The notes beneath the pieces are model-generated. The model ran no database searches. It saw nothing but the letters and a program-made list of their open reading frames with translations, and was not told the DNA's origin. A DNA stretch of 64,000 nucleotides from Enterococcus lactis (lineage in GTDB: Bacteria > Bacillota > Bacilli > Lactobacillales > Enterococcaceae), in assembly GCF_015751045.1 (NCBI RefSeq), contig NZ_BNJW01000002.1:124001-188000 (forward strand), written 5' to 3'. The translations under genes and the position numbers were made by a program. Shown piece after piece: positions 37,601 to 45,078 of this stretch. Numbering within the stretch: position 1 is the first letter of the stretch; every line of letters begins with the position of its first letter.

Positions 37601-40062
37601 TCGTTTTCTGTCACTGCATTTTTTGTTGGATCTGCTACCCAAGCACGGACGACATCACCATAGTTGACCGTTTGTGTCCTCCAGCGGTTTAAAACATCAT
37701 TCTGTCGTTCTCCTCCTTCCGCTGTTACTGCTTGATTAGCAGAATCGTTCGTTAGATCTACATTGTTTTTTTGACTCACGTCATACCAAGAAAAATTATA
37801 GTAATCTCTCCCATAGTAACCCGAATTTATAATGAAGTTGCCTTCGTTAGGTCTTATTCCTCTACTTGCAGTAATTGATGGACGAGTCCCCCGATGATGT
37901 AAGGTGAAAGCAGCAACTGTCCTCATAGCTATTGGATCACTACCACCAAACGCAATACTGTCTCCCCATATAACACCTATATTGATAGATGTATCTTGAG
38001 AAAGAGTTGTCCCATTCACAGTGACTCGAATCGATTGTGCTCTTCCAACGCTCACGGTATCTGTAGCAATAGGTGCAGCAGTCATTTCTACTTCATATTT
38101 GTCGTCATCAAGTTGCTCTCCATCTACCTCGACATCTAAAAACTGACGTAGATCAACTGTATTCATATCTGTTCCTAGCAATACCTTACTATCAGGCTTA
38201 GCCGTTACTTCAAGTTTAGGAGTCACGACAAATGGTACTGTGTAGTCGTATGTCACTGTTTTTCCTGTCGATAAGGTTTCTTCGACTTGGATTGTTCCAG
38301 TCTTTTCTCCTAAAGTAGAAGTATCTGGATAATCCAGGAATCTCACTACTCGAAGGTTCTCCTTGCCAGAAGTGTCTAGAAATCGACTGACTTGACTATC
38401 TAAAGATGCTTGCGAAGCGCCACGTTCAATCGATTGTTCTGTCGGTGTCAATGTGTTGATGTCCAATTTACGGTAGCCGTTCGTAGTGATTTCATAGTAG
38501 ACTTCTCCACCATTAAAGACAAATGGCGCATCTATTGTCATTGAATTTGTCACTGCGTTCTTTTCTGGGTCTGCCACCCATGAACGGACGACATCACCAT
38601 AGTTGACATAGTTGATTTGTGTATTCCAGCTATTCAAGATATCTTGGTTTCTAGCATTTCCTCTTGCTGAGACTGCTCGATCCGCGGAATCATTTGTCAA
38701 ATCAAGAATATTTTTTTGACTCAAGTTGTACCAAGAAAAATTATAGTAATTTTGACCTAAATAATTTTCATTTATCACAAAATTAGTTAAACCCGAATTG
38801 TTTCTTCCTGTAACTGCAGTAATCACTGGACTTGTTCCACGATGATGTAAGGTGAAAGCAGCCACTGTCCTCATAGCTATTGGATCACTTCCACCAAACA
38901 CGATACTGTCTCCCCATACGACAGGCATTTGGAAATGTATTCTTTCACTCTCATGAACGGTTCCATCCATCGTATAACGGATTCTCACCCATGCACTTTT
39001 TGATCCTACTGTCCCTACCACGTCCAAGCTACCTAAGTTAGTCTCAATGATCTCGTAACTATCTGGGCCAGAAGAAGGCAACAGGCTCCCATTAACCCTT
39101 ACTATCAGACTATCTTTGTGTTCCTGAGGAAGCACACCCAAAATAAAAGGATTGGCAGGATTGGCGGTGATCTCTACAGTAGGTTCTGGTTCCCTAGTAT
39201 TGACCGTAAAGTTCCCAATCGACAGATAATTGATCGGCACATCTTCTATAGGCGTAGGATCTACCTCATTACCTGAAGCTACGGCAGTAGAACCTAATAC
39301 AAGATTATGGATCCCAGCTGTTAACTGATAATCGGTACGGTTGCTAGCTCTTGTTCTAGTGATCGTCCCTGACATCGTCATCGTGAAATCATTATTGTTT
39401 ATCGTGTGATTCGACGTAATACTAAGATCACCAGAAGCGCCCCCGACTTCGACAACTTCCGTGCGACCGATCTGATAAGTCGTTGAATATTTATCTGTAT
39501 GATTTGGCGATCGACCATAGTACATCCTATCAACAAATCTAACACCGATATTACCATTACCAACAATATACGCGATCCAGTCAGTGCCATTCCCATATAC
39601 GAGAGAATGAGTCGGAATCGTAAAGCTGTAGGAAATACTGTCACCTACATTGGGACCCAGTTCCGATAAGTTGCTGACTCCCGCATTGAATCCAGGCTGG
39701 GCTGCTGCCTGATAGGAACTTTCTCCATTCCTTCTCAAATCTCCGCGATATTGGGGAAGATTGGGAAGATCAATCTGCGGACCTGGCACAGCCGTTTCTG
39801 GTACGGGAACTGCTGGCTCTGTTTGCGGTTCGACGGTTGACGGTTCGGGTGTGGTTGGTTCCGTGGATGATTCTTCTGCTACAGGATCGACTACTGCAGG
39901 AGCTTCTTCCACTTGCGGTTCGGCTATTGGTTCTGTCGGTGTTTCTTCATTTGCTGTCTCGCTACTTTCAGGCGTCAAAGATGAGACTGCGTAGACAAGG
40001 GTAGTCGGGCTGATGCTGGAAAACAGTAAGGTAAAAACTGCTAGTATTTTGAATAGTTTCAT
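34639..40062 (-). CDS. large modular surface protein with WxL-like C-terminal domain (1807 residues)
   Basis: This exported protein has a signal peptide ending near TLVYA, then an acidic Pro/Thr/Glu-rich linker (~30-95). Five related modules follow, each opening with WG(D/S/N)(S/T)I, at about residues 382, 697, 1000, 1222 and 1443. Modules 1 and 2 share FGGSDPIAMRTVAAFTLHH, and modules 3 and 4 share STISLRG and GAYSLT. The last ~135 residues start WIDVKIPKKLLFGTTDA and match the small protein encoded at 40508-41119. It has no LPxTG motif, so that domain probably holds it to the wall. Start: ATG after GAGAGGAGAG. It is probably an adhesin-like protein; no ligand can be stated. Confidence 0.8.
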   Translation of the reverse strand: MKLFKILAVFTLLFSSISPTTLVYAVSSLTPESSETANEETPTEPIAEPQVEEAPAVVDPVAEESSTEPTTPEPSTVEPQTEPAVPVPETAVPGPQIDLPNLPQYRGDLRRNGESSYQAAAQPGFNAGVSNLSELGPNVGDSISYSFTIPTHSLVYGNGTDWIAYIVGNGNIGVRFVDRMYYGRSPNHTDKYSTTYQIGRTEVVEVGGASGDLSITSNHTINNNDFTMTMSGTITRTRASNRTDYQLTAGIHNLVLGSTAVASGNEVDPTPIEDVPINYLSIGNFTVNTREPEPTVEITANPANPFILGVLPQEHKDSLIVRVNGSLLPSSGPDSYEIIETNLGSLDVVGTVGSKSAWVRIRYTMDGTVHESERIHFQMPVVWGDSIVFGGSDPIAMRTVAAFTLHHRGTSPVITAVTGRNNSGLTNFVINENYLGQNYYNFSWYNLSQKNILDLTNDSADRAVSARGNARNQDILNSWNTQINYVNYGDVVRSWVADPEKNAVTNSMTIDAPFVFNGGEVYYEITTNGYRKLDINTLTPTEQSIERGASQASLDSQVSRFLDTSGKENLRVVRFLDYPDTSTLGEKTGTIQVEETLSTGKTVTYDYTVPFVVTPKLEVTAKPDSKVLLGTDMNTVDLRQFLDVEVDGEQLDDDKYEVEMTAAPIATDTVSVGRAQSIRVTVNGTTLSQDTSINIGVIWGDSIAFGGSDPIAMRTVAAFTLHHRGTRPSITASRGIRPNEGNFIINSGYYGRDYYNFSWYDVSQKNNVDLTNDSANQAVTAEGGERQNDVLNRWRTQTVNYGDVVRAWVADPTKNAVTENEQFVSNGGEVYYEITANGYRALNINKLTTSSHMILQGMTESELDSRLAEFLDVSSVENINLDRFVQYPDTSVIGTTSGTIRVTETLSTGKTVSYDYEITFTVENAPPTADPIAQELYLGESLPDSPMDLLENVSDDRDDPSELKATYLNRPNIDRVGEMTASIQLEDSGGAISVIEVPITVKWGSTISLRGNSNITVGAYSLTKNGDGTLHLHSTFGDNSVYRDRQVHPDYGSSDFYHLEVFDGETSIYKYAVRGDQLIGEAINGFNHGNPLEVSVGNTIRVFCRDSDIDRNNLMVNEIEKNHTYETDYAYYRVTEEGLEPAPVLAAKSLKQDFVLGEDITELNPHDLFEYVGLNNCVISSDKYEVEQLIGFDTSLVGTRNAKVKITSTVANISLEVEIPYEVKWGSTISLRGLSDRTVGAYSLTRSADGTLRLHSTFGDNRTNQGMQVHSYYGSSVYYSIEVFDGETSTYQYEVTGNAIIRNAINGFNQGNPLEVSAGNIIKVFHGESHSRSRLMVNEVAENYSFGTPFSYYRVTDNGLVPIKHLEAEAVPQTFNLGESVDGRDLKEFVKDVQVNGVAVDASEYEVTLRSELDTSLIGTREIDIEVRTTDGLGIVQLTVPYEVKWGNSIIAQDQVANSDKTVAVLSLTEENNLPKLTATQGDGLDSFSPVASAPQAVFYRGDLTSPRFSLLTNNLAMDAQTLRSNWNNVLRQNELAYGDVLSFEVFDSAGNNLLGNKTAVSRNEQLVKEVIGYPQAFYEMTANGFNLLRINQLKVETQTIESGLTEEELSQNIESYLSTDGFDTIHVTKFIQYPDTSKAGTSNGIIEVEETLATGGTATYNYTVPFIVENSTEWIDVKIPKKLLFGTTDANKGMVSSPLYYIENAGMRNLKVSVEEINITNNTNNLELLRTADADPSAERAAAKLRMNYKTSNILVDLYESTPNQIVAELAPNEQTQFMIEGQYFGNYQQEINIGLDIRYRFEVAS

Positions 40063-40098
40063 TTTTCTCTCCTCTCTCTTTTGTATTTGCACGCTTGT

Positions 40099-40503
40099 CT
40101 AAACATCTGTGTCTCCAGGCAAGGCTTTTTTACTTAATAAAGAAAGAGAACCGAGGAGAAGCAGCACACCTGCTGCCGTTACCCACCTGCTTGTTCTTAC
40201 AGCATTCGTCTGAGGCAGATTGCCTTTAGTGTCGCTAGAACCGGATGTTCCTGACGTATCTCCACCGGTACTTTTTCCCGAATCAGTTGCGGAATCCGCA
40301 GTTGAGCCTGTATCAGGCCCAGCACTTGATCCTGTTCCAGGATCTGTACTTGGACCTGTTCCAGGTTCCGTTGGTTTTTCTGAATAGATCAGTCCGCTAA
40401 CTTCGATCGTGCTTTCTTTTTCTGCTGCATCTGCCAAACCGCTTATTGATAGACAGATAACCCCCAGAAGGAAAAACAGCGGAAGGATCCCTGTTTTTTT
40501 CAT
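40099..40503 (-). CDS. small LPQTN cell-wall-anchored protein
   Basis: This 134-residue protein has a signal peptide (ILPLFFLLGVICLSISGLA), a central Gly/Thr/Ser/Asp/Pro-rich stretch (residues ~45-90), and a sorting signal LPQTN followed by a hydrophobic segment VTAAGVLLLLGSLSLLSKK. The sorting motif has Asn in place of the usual Gly. Small LPxTG proteins of this kind accompany WxL-type surface operons. It lies four bases after the upstream gene, with its site AGGGG inside that gene's end. Confidence 0.82.
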   Translation of the reverse strand: MKKTGILPLFFLLGVICLSISGLADAAEKESTIEVSGLIYSEKPTEPGTGPSTDPGTGSSAGPDTGSTADSATDSGKSTGGDTSGTSGSSDTKGNLPQTNAVRTSRWVTAAGVLLLLGSLSLLSKKALPGDTDV

Positions 40504-40507
40504 TTTT

Positions 40508-41119
40508 TTATACCCCTATTGCTTCAAATTGCAAGACAAGCTCATATTTAGGGTTGATGGCTTCCCCAAATTGGAAATTCGCTCCGACGCTACCAGAGAA
40601 AGTAAACTCTGTGACATCGTTTTGGTTCGGCAATGTCACTAACTCGCGTGGAAATTGCGGAGCAGTCGTTGGGTTGACTAAAGAGATAGATGTACTGCTG
40701 CTGACACTATCCATGTTCAACACTAATTCCGGCACTTTGTCTGCATCTTGCCCTTTGACGAAATTGCCCACAGAGACTTTCACGCCTTTTGTCGAATTGT
40801 TTCTGATTTGATAGATTGGTGCTACGACCTTACCCTCTGTCGCATCTGTTTGTCCGAACAAGACTTTTGTCGGGATCGATACATCGATCCAATCGACTGG
40901 ATCCGTTGGCCCAGGTCCTGGTCCTGGATCAGTTGGGTCCCACTCTTTAAAAGTGCCTTCTGCTGGGATCGTTGCGTTATCTTGTTTTTGGACTGATTCG
41001 TAAACCGTATTCGGATCAGGTTCGCCACCCACCCATGTATAAGCGCTTACCGTTTGCCCGATTGCCGCACTGCTTACTAATGCAAGTGCCGGCAACAACA
41101 TTTTTCTTGAGACTCTCAT
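40508..41119 (-). CDS. exported protein with WxL-like wall-association domain (203 residues)
   Basis: A signal peptide (LLPALALVSSAAIGQTVSA) is followed by YTWVGGEPDPN, a Pro/Gly-rich linker, and from residue ~75 a domain beginning WIDVSIPTKVLFGQTDA. The same domain forms the C-terminus of the 1807-residue protein: WIDVxIPxKxLFGxTDA, then VxxPxYxIxN, KVSV, a Leu-rich middle and a final LxxxFE strand. The shared domain may bind the cell wall or each other. TAGGAGG precedes the ATG. It is the second gene of the operon. Confidence 0.8.
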   Translation of the reverse strand: MRVSRKMLLPALALVSSAAIGQTVSAYTWVGGEPDPNTVYESVQKQDNATIPAEGTFKEWDPTDPGPGPGPTDPVDWIDVSIPTKVLFGQTDATEGKVVAPIYQIRNNSTKGVKVSVGNFVKGQDADKVPELVLNMDSVSSSTSISLVNPTTAPQFPRELVTLPNQNDVTEFTFSGSVGANFQFGEAINPKYELVLQFEAIGV

Positions 41120-41155
41120 TTCTTTTCCTCCTAAAAAATATATATTTGCTATCAG

Positions 41156-41557
41156 TTAACTTTCAACTATTAACTTTCCAACGACAGAAGATGTTCCGAC
41201 TACATTCTTTTCGGAATCCAAAAATTGGACCGTACTGATCGTTTTGTATGTTCCTTTAGCTACTTTACGCAACAGTTTGCCTTCACTTACATATTGTTCT
41301 GGCTGGATCACTCCAGAAATGTAGATTTCATCGTCTTCTCCTTCGATATAAGTTGTCACTTCGATGGCGTATTCATTACTGGGCGGGTTTTGGATATTGA
41401 CTGACCCAGGTTTGTCAGAGGTATCAAAATGCATCGTCGTATCCAACTTCAGCCGAACATAATCTTCGTCTGCTTGATCTTGCAGAAAATCACGCAACTC
41501 TTCTTCTGACATGTCCTTGATAAATGATTGATCGCCGCTATTCAAATTCATGATCAC
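41156..41557 (-). CDS. membrane-anchored protein of the surface operon; start codon unclear
   Basis: The visible open frame from GTG at 41557 gives 133 residues (SGDQSFIKDMSEEELRDFLQ and a beta-rich C-terminal part). The same frame stays open upstream to a stop at 41768-41770 and encodes a basic stretch plus a clear membrane segment, KKIIASLVVLVVALGGFFVY, at ~41570-41640. No ATG, GTG or TTG is available there. An ATA at 41684-41686 (then KNGKGGRYSGQTTQ) would give 176 residues. A GGAGG site points to ATT/CTG in another frame, before an A7 run. It is first in the surface operon and probably an extracellular protein tethered by one helix. Confidence 0.6.
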   Translation of the reverse strand: MIMNLNSGDQSFIKDMSEEELRDFLQDQADEDYVRLKLDTTMHFDTSDKPGSVNIQNPPSNEYAIEVTTYIEGEDDEIYISGVIQPEQYVSEGKLLRKVAKGTYKTISTVQFLDSEKNVVGTSSVVGKLIVES

Positions 41558-41680
41558 TTCCGGCTCTTTCCAGAAATGGTCATAGACAAAAAAGCCACCG
41601 AGTGCAACTACCAGTACTACTAGGGAAGCGATGATCTTTTTTTGTGTCGTTTGACCAGAATATCTTCCTCCTTTGCCGTT

Positions 41681-41763
41681 TTTTATCGATAGAACTTTTC
41701 TGTTTTTTCTATAAAAACAAATGGCTCTGTTTTTGTTTTTCCATAATGTTTTTATCGATAAAA
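41681..41763. promoter_or_regulatory. pair of palindromic operator-like sites before the surface operon
   Basis: TTTTATCGATAAAA at 41750-41763 is a perfect 14-bp palindrome. TTTTATCGATAGAA at 41681-41694 differs by one base. Their centres are 69 bases apart, and both lie just upstream of the surface-protein operon. No regulator gene is adjacent. Confidence 0.45.
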
Positions 41764-41932
41764 CTGCCTACCTGCTAATACTTTATCAGACTAAGAACAC
41801 ACCCTCAGAACAGTTTTTTCCTTTTATAGAAATATGTGGATGACCAGAAAAGTGAAATAAACTTCCTTCTTATTGGATTATTTATTAGGACGAAATAGTA
41901 ACCGATTACAATAAAAAATGGAGGGATTTGAA

Positions 41933-42100
41933 ATGAAAAAGAGAAAATCACGTTTACTGACGGCTTCACTACTATTTAGTACATTCCTTACTACTATACA
42001 GATCGTGGATGCCAATCAACTGAAATCAAAAAAGAACTTGCGACTTGTTTTTGTCGTAAGTTCTTTTTTATTTAGTGCCTTAGTCTTTCAATCCCAATAA
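41933..42100 (+). pseudogene. orphan signal-peptide remnant (55 codons) running into a terminator
   Basis: GGAGGGATTTGAA and ATG open a typical export signal (KKRKSRLLTASLLFSTFLTT), but after ~30 residues the frame runs through a hairpin: AAAGAACTT/CGAC pairs with GTCG/AAGTTCTTT at ~42033-42070, followed by T residues. A coding region whose 3' half is a terminator suggests a deletion that removed the body of a secreted protein. The end overlaps the dinB-like gene tail. It could also be a tiny membrane peptide. Confidence 0.45.
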
Positions 42101-42604
42101 ACGTCTCGCATAGATCACCTGACCAGAGTGCATGGCAGCGTCATCAATAATAGAAACGAGACGCATCCCACGTGTGACTGGTGGTGTCCAGTTCTCGTCA
42201 ATTACTTCATCTAGTTCGGAAGGTTCTAACCCTCTTAAATAAGAAATAGCAGAATCAGAAGCAGCCCGCAAGTATCCTAGCAAGACTTCTACTTGATTAG
42301 CTTGGATCTGTTTTGCTTGTTCCAGACTGTGCTTCCAAACTTGTTCGTCATCTGCTATCGTCATCGGAAACCGGCTTTCCCAATCTTGGCTGTGCCAAAT
42401 TGGAGAGGTACTGGCTAAATCAGCAATCTGGAAATCCAATTCTCGAGCGGTATGCCAAGCCAGCCAAGTCATTGATTTGATTTGCGGAGCTCTGTCTTCC
42501 ACTGGAAAACGGTTGGCCTCCTCAATAGAGACGCCTTCAAACAAGCGTTCAAATCGCTCGTATGCTCGGTCCACACTCTCGCATAACATATCTAAATAAT
42601 TCAT
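42080..42604 (-). CDS. DinB-like (YfiT/DinB superfamily) putative metal-dependent protein
   Basis: This 174-residue protein has a four-helix DinB-like fold with the metal-ligand pattern: AWHTARELDFQI near residue 50 and MHSGQVIYARRLLG at the C-terminus, supplying the histidines. Members include thiol-dependent transferases, but many have no known reaction. AGGAGG precedes the ATG. It is a single gene that converges with the signal-peptide remnant. Confidence 0.75.
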   Translation of the reverse strand: MNYLDMLCESVDRAYERFERLFEGVSIEEANRFPVEDRAPQIKSMTWLAWHTARELDFQIADLASTSPIWHSQDWESRFPMTIADDEQVWKHSLEQAKQIQANQVEVLLGYLRAASDSAISYLRGLEPSELDEVIDENWTPPVTRGMRLVSIIDDAAMHSGQVIYARRLLGLKD

Positions 42605-42888
42605 CTGTTTTCCTCCTTTTTATTTATCCTACTTGCTTTTTCCTAACTCTAGGATTTCTACTTATATGTTACTACACCCCCTCACTTTTTACACTTTCCA
42701 GTCACTAGCATGATCGTTTGGAGATTGAAAGAGAAAGATATTCTCTATTTTCCACTTGAACAAAAATCAACAAAATGAATGATTCATTAATATTGTTTAA
42801 ATAAATAATGATTTTTTAAACGAACAGTTTAAGCTTAGGAAAAAAAGAGTATAATAGGAAAATGTTTGAAATGAAAGGAAGGGAAAAG

Positions 42889-44925
42889 ATGAAAAAAAGG
42901 GTAAGTTTATTAGTATTAGCTGCTTTATTGTTCAACATCTTTTCGTATGGTGTGGCTGTTTCAGCGGAAACATATATTCCTAAAGATCCTGGGAATGTTT
43001 ATAATGATTTAACTGGTAATTATGGTTTGCTGGGAATTGCTAGTCAATTCCATGTATTTGCCAAAAACAAGACAACGGTTAATGCCCATACAGACGGAAA
43101 TATAGCAACACATGAACTGGATGCAAATAATAATTTTGGGACAGAGCTTCATGAAGGCTTATTGAACCAAGAGATCAATTATATACAAAAAACTGATTCT
43201 TTCATTAATTCTTCTGGAATCCCTACTGGCGACACAAGAGTAAATAAATTTGTCGTTGGTAGTAATGTGGATGTAGCATTACAAGATGGACGTCCTACGG
43301 TTAATGGAGCAAGGCTTGATCACTTAACTCCAGATGATTTCTATAAAGATCGTGATGGAAACGAATATATTGATTTCGAGCAAGAGTTTGCTAGATTGAA
43401 TGTAGCAGCAAATGACCTTGCAACTGCCACTCCAGTTAAAACATATACTGCTGCGGATTTTCCAGACATGAATAATCGAACCATTGACTTGACTGGTTTA
43501 TCAGATTCTGGATTTTTATTGGTAAATATCGACGCAGAAGTGTTAACGATGAATACGCCACTTCAAATCATTAATCCAAGTGATCAAGTAGTCGTATTTA
43601 ATGTCATCAACAGTTCTTCTGCATTGAACGTACAGTCACCAATCAAATACAATGATCGTTCCAATCATGAAACAGAAGATTTTTCGGATGCGAATATCTC
43701 TTGGAATTTCGGAAATGAGATGACTGATTTGACAATCAGTGCTCCTTTTCAGGGTACGATCCTTGCGCCTAATGCCACTATTCACATTACTCAAAACCAA
43801 GACGGAACGATTATAGGGACAAATGTGATTTTAGATGCGGCTACCAATCGTTGGGATCCTAACGAAATATTTATCAGCGACAATGGTACAGGCGGTACAG
43901 ATACCACGACCACAAGTGATAGCACAGATACAACGTCCACAAGTGATAGTACTGACACAACGACTTCAAGTGATAGCTCGGATACAACGTCCACAAGTGA
44001 TAGTACTGACACAACGACTACAAGTGACAGCACAGATACAACTACAACAAGTGATAGTACCGACACAACAACTACAAGCGATAGCTCGGATACAACGTCC
44101 ACAAGTGATAGTACTGACACAACGACTACAACCGATAGCACAGATACTACTACCACAAGTGATAGTACCGACACAACGACTACAACCGATAGTACTGATA
44201 CAACAGCTTCAAGTGATAGCACAGATACAACGACTACAAGCGATAGTACCGACACAACTGCTTCAAGCGATAGCACAGATACAACTACCACAAGTAATAG
44301 TACTGACACAACAACTTCAAGTGATAGCACGGATACAACTCGAACAACAAGTGATAGTACTGATACAACGACTACAAGCGATAGCACAGATACAACGACT
44401 ACAAGCGATAGTACCGACACAACTGCTTCAAGCGATAGCACAGATCCAACTACCACAAGTAATAGTACTGACACAACAACTTCAAGTGATAGCACGGATA
44501 CAACTCGAACAACAAGTGATAGTACTGATACAACGACTACAAGCGATAGCACGGATTCTACTACCACTTCAAGTGACAGTACCGATACGACAACTACCAC
44601 ATCAAGTGATGGTACAGGTACAACGACTACAAGCGATAGCTCAGATACTACTCGAACAATAAGTGACAGTACCGATACGGCAGATACAACATTTATCACA
44701 AGTGATAGTCGTCATGCAAGTGTCTCTTTCCCAAGAACAAGTTCGGATAACAAGACGAACGTCAACTTAACTAATAAAACAAGCGATGATCATTTAAACA
44801 AATCAAAAAAAGTACTTCCTAAAACTGGAAGTCAATCAAATAATTGGATAACAGTCGCAGGCGTTATATTACTTGTAATCGGTTTAAGAATCACTTTCAT
44901 GAGTCATAAGAAGTCGAAAAGATAA
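42889..44925 (+). CDS. LPKTG surface protein with choice-of-anchor A domain and DST-repeat stalk
   Basis: This is a 678-residue wall-anchored protein. A signal peptide (~1-28) is followed by a globular domain at ~30-330 of the choice-of-anchor A type (ASQFHVFAKNKTTVNAHTDG near its start, and PFQGTILAPNATIHITQNQD near its end). A stalk of about 28 repeats of nine residues (consensus TSDSTDTTT) covers ~340-600. It closes with LPKTGSQSNNWITVAGVILL and a basic tail for sortase A. GGAAGGG precedes the ATG at 42889, and TATAAT lies at 42850-42855. The overall design resembles Sdr/Clf-type adhesins, but the ligand is unknown. Confidence 0.88.
   Translation: MKKRVSLLVLAALLFNIFSYGVAVSAETYIPKDPGNVYNDLTGNYGLLGIASQFHVFAKNKTTVNAHTDGNIATHELDANNNFGTELHEGLLNQEINYIQKTDSFINSSGIPTGDTRVNKFVVGSNVDVALQDGRPTVNGARLDHLTPDDFYKDRDGNEYIDFEQEFARLNVAANDLATATPVKTYTAADFPDMNNRTIDLTGLSDSGFLLVNIDAEVLTMNTPLQIINPSDQVVVFNVINSSSALNVQSPIKYNDRSNHETEDFSDANISWNFGNEMTDLTISAPFQGTILAPNATIHITQNQDGTIIGTNVILDAATNRWDPNEIFISDNGTGGTDTTTTSDSTDTTSTSDSTDTTTSSDSSDTTSTSDSTDTTTTSDSTDTTTTSDSTDTTTTSDSSDTTSTSDSTDTTTTTDSTDTTTTSDSTDTTTTTDSTDTTASSDSTDTTTTSDSTDTTASSDSTDTTTTSNSTDTTTSSDSTDTTRTTSDSTDTTTTSDSTDTTTTSDSTDTTASSDSTDPTTTSNSTDTTTSSDSTDTTRTTSDSTDTTTTSDSTDSTTTSSDSTDTTTTTSSDGTGTTTTSDSSDTTRTISDSTDTADTTFITSDSRHASVSFPRTSSDNKTNVNLTNKTSDDHLNKSKKVLPKTGSQSNNWITVAGVILLVIGLRITFMSHKKSKR
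43903..44690 (+). repeat. 27-bp tandem repeats encoding the DST stalk
   Basis: Units of 27 bases, such as ACAAGTGATAGCACAGATAC plus ACAACG, repeat about 28 times with synonymous and TSN/SSD variants. A larger block, TTASSDSTD followed by TTTSNSTDTTTSSDSTDTTR, occurs twice (near 44245-44350 and 44420-44515), showing that several units were duplicated together. The 27-bp period keeps several frames open. Confidence 0.9.
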
Positions 44926-44944
44926 AAAAATGATCCGAGATAAA

Positions 44945-44986
44945 AAATAAAGGGCAACGTCAGTTAGCGACGTTGCTCTTTATTTT
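44945..44986 (+). terminator. terminator after the DST-repeat protein gene
   Basis: AAATAAAG and GCAACGTC pair with GACGTTGC and CTTTATTT with one mismatch around a 7-base loop, giving a strong hairpin that ends in TTTTTG. Confidence 0.85.
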
Positions 44987-45078
44987 TGCTTGTTAACATC
45001 AAAAAATCCATTTCAAGTGATCCAAAACACGCAGATTTCATCCTTAGGAATTTATCCACGTGTTGCACCAAATTCTAT

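Noticed and set aside
43903-44690. Regularly spaced repeats that could suggest a CRISPR array
   Set aside because: Units are contiguous, in frame and encode the stalk of an LPKTG protein; there are no unique spacers and no cas genes.
43791-44699. Long open frames on the minus strand and in another plus frame across the DST repeat
   Set aside because: They are by-products of the 27-bp period, which keeps several frames open; they have no ribosome binding sites and give only low-complexity Val/Leu or Gln/Ile/Arg strings.
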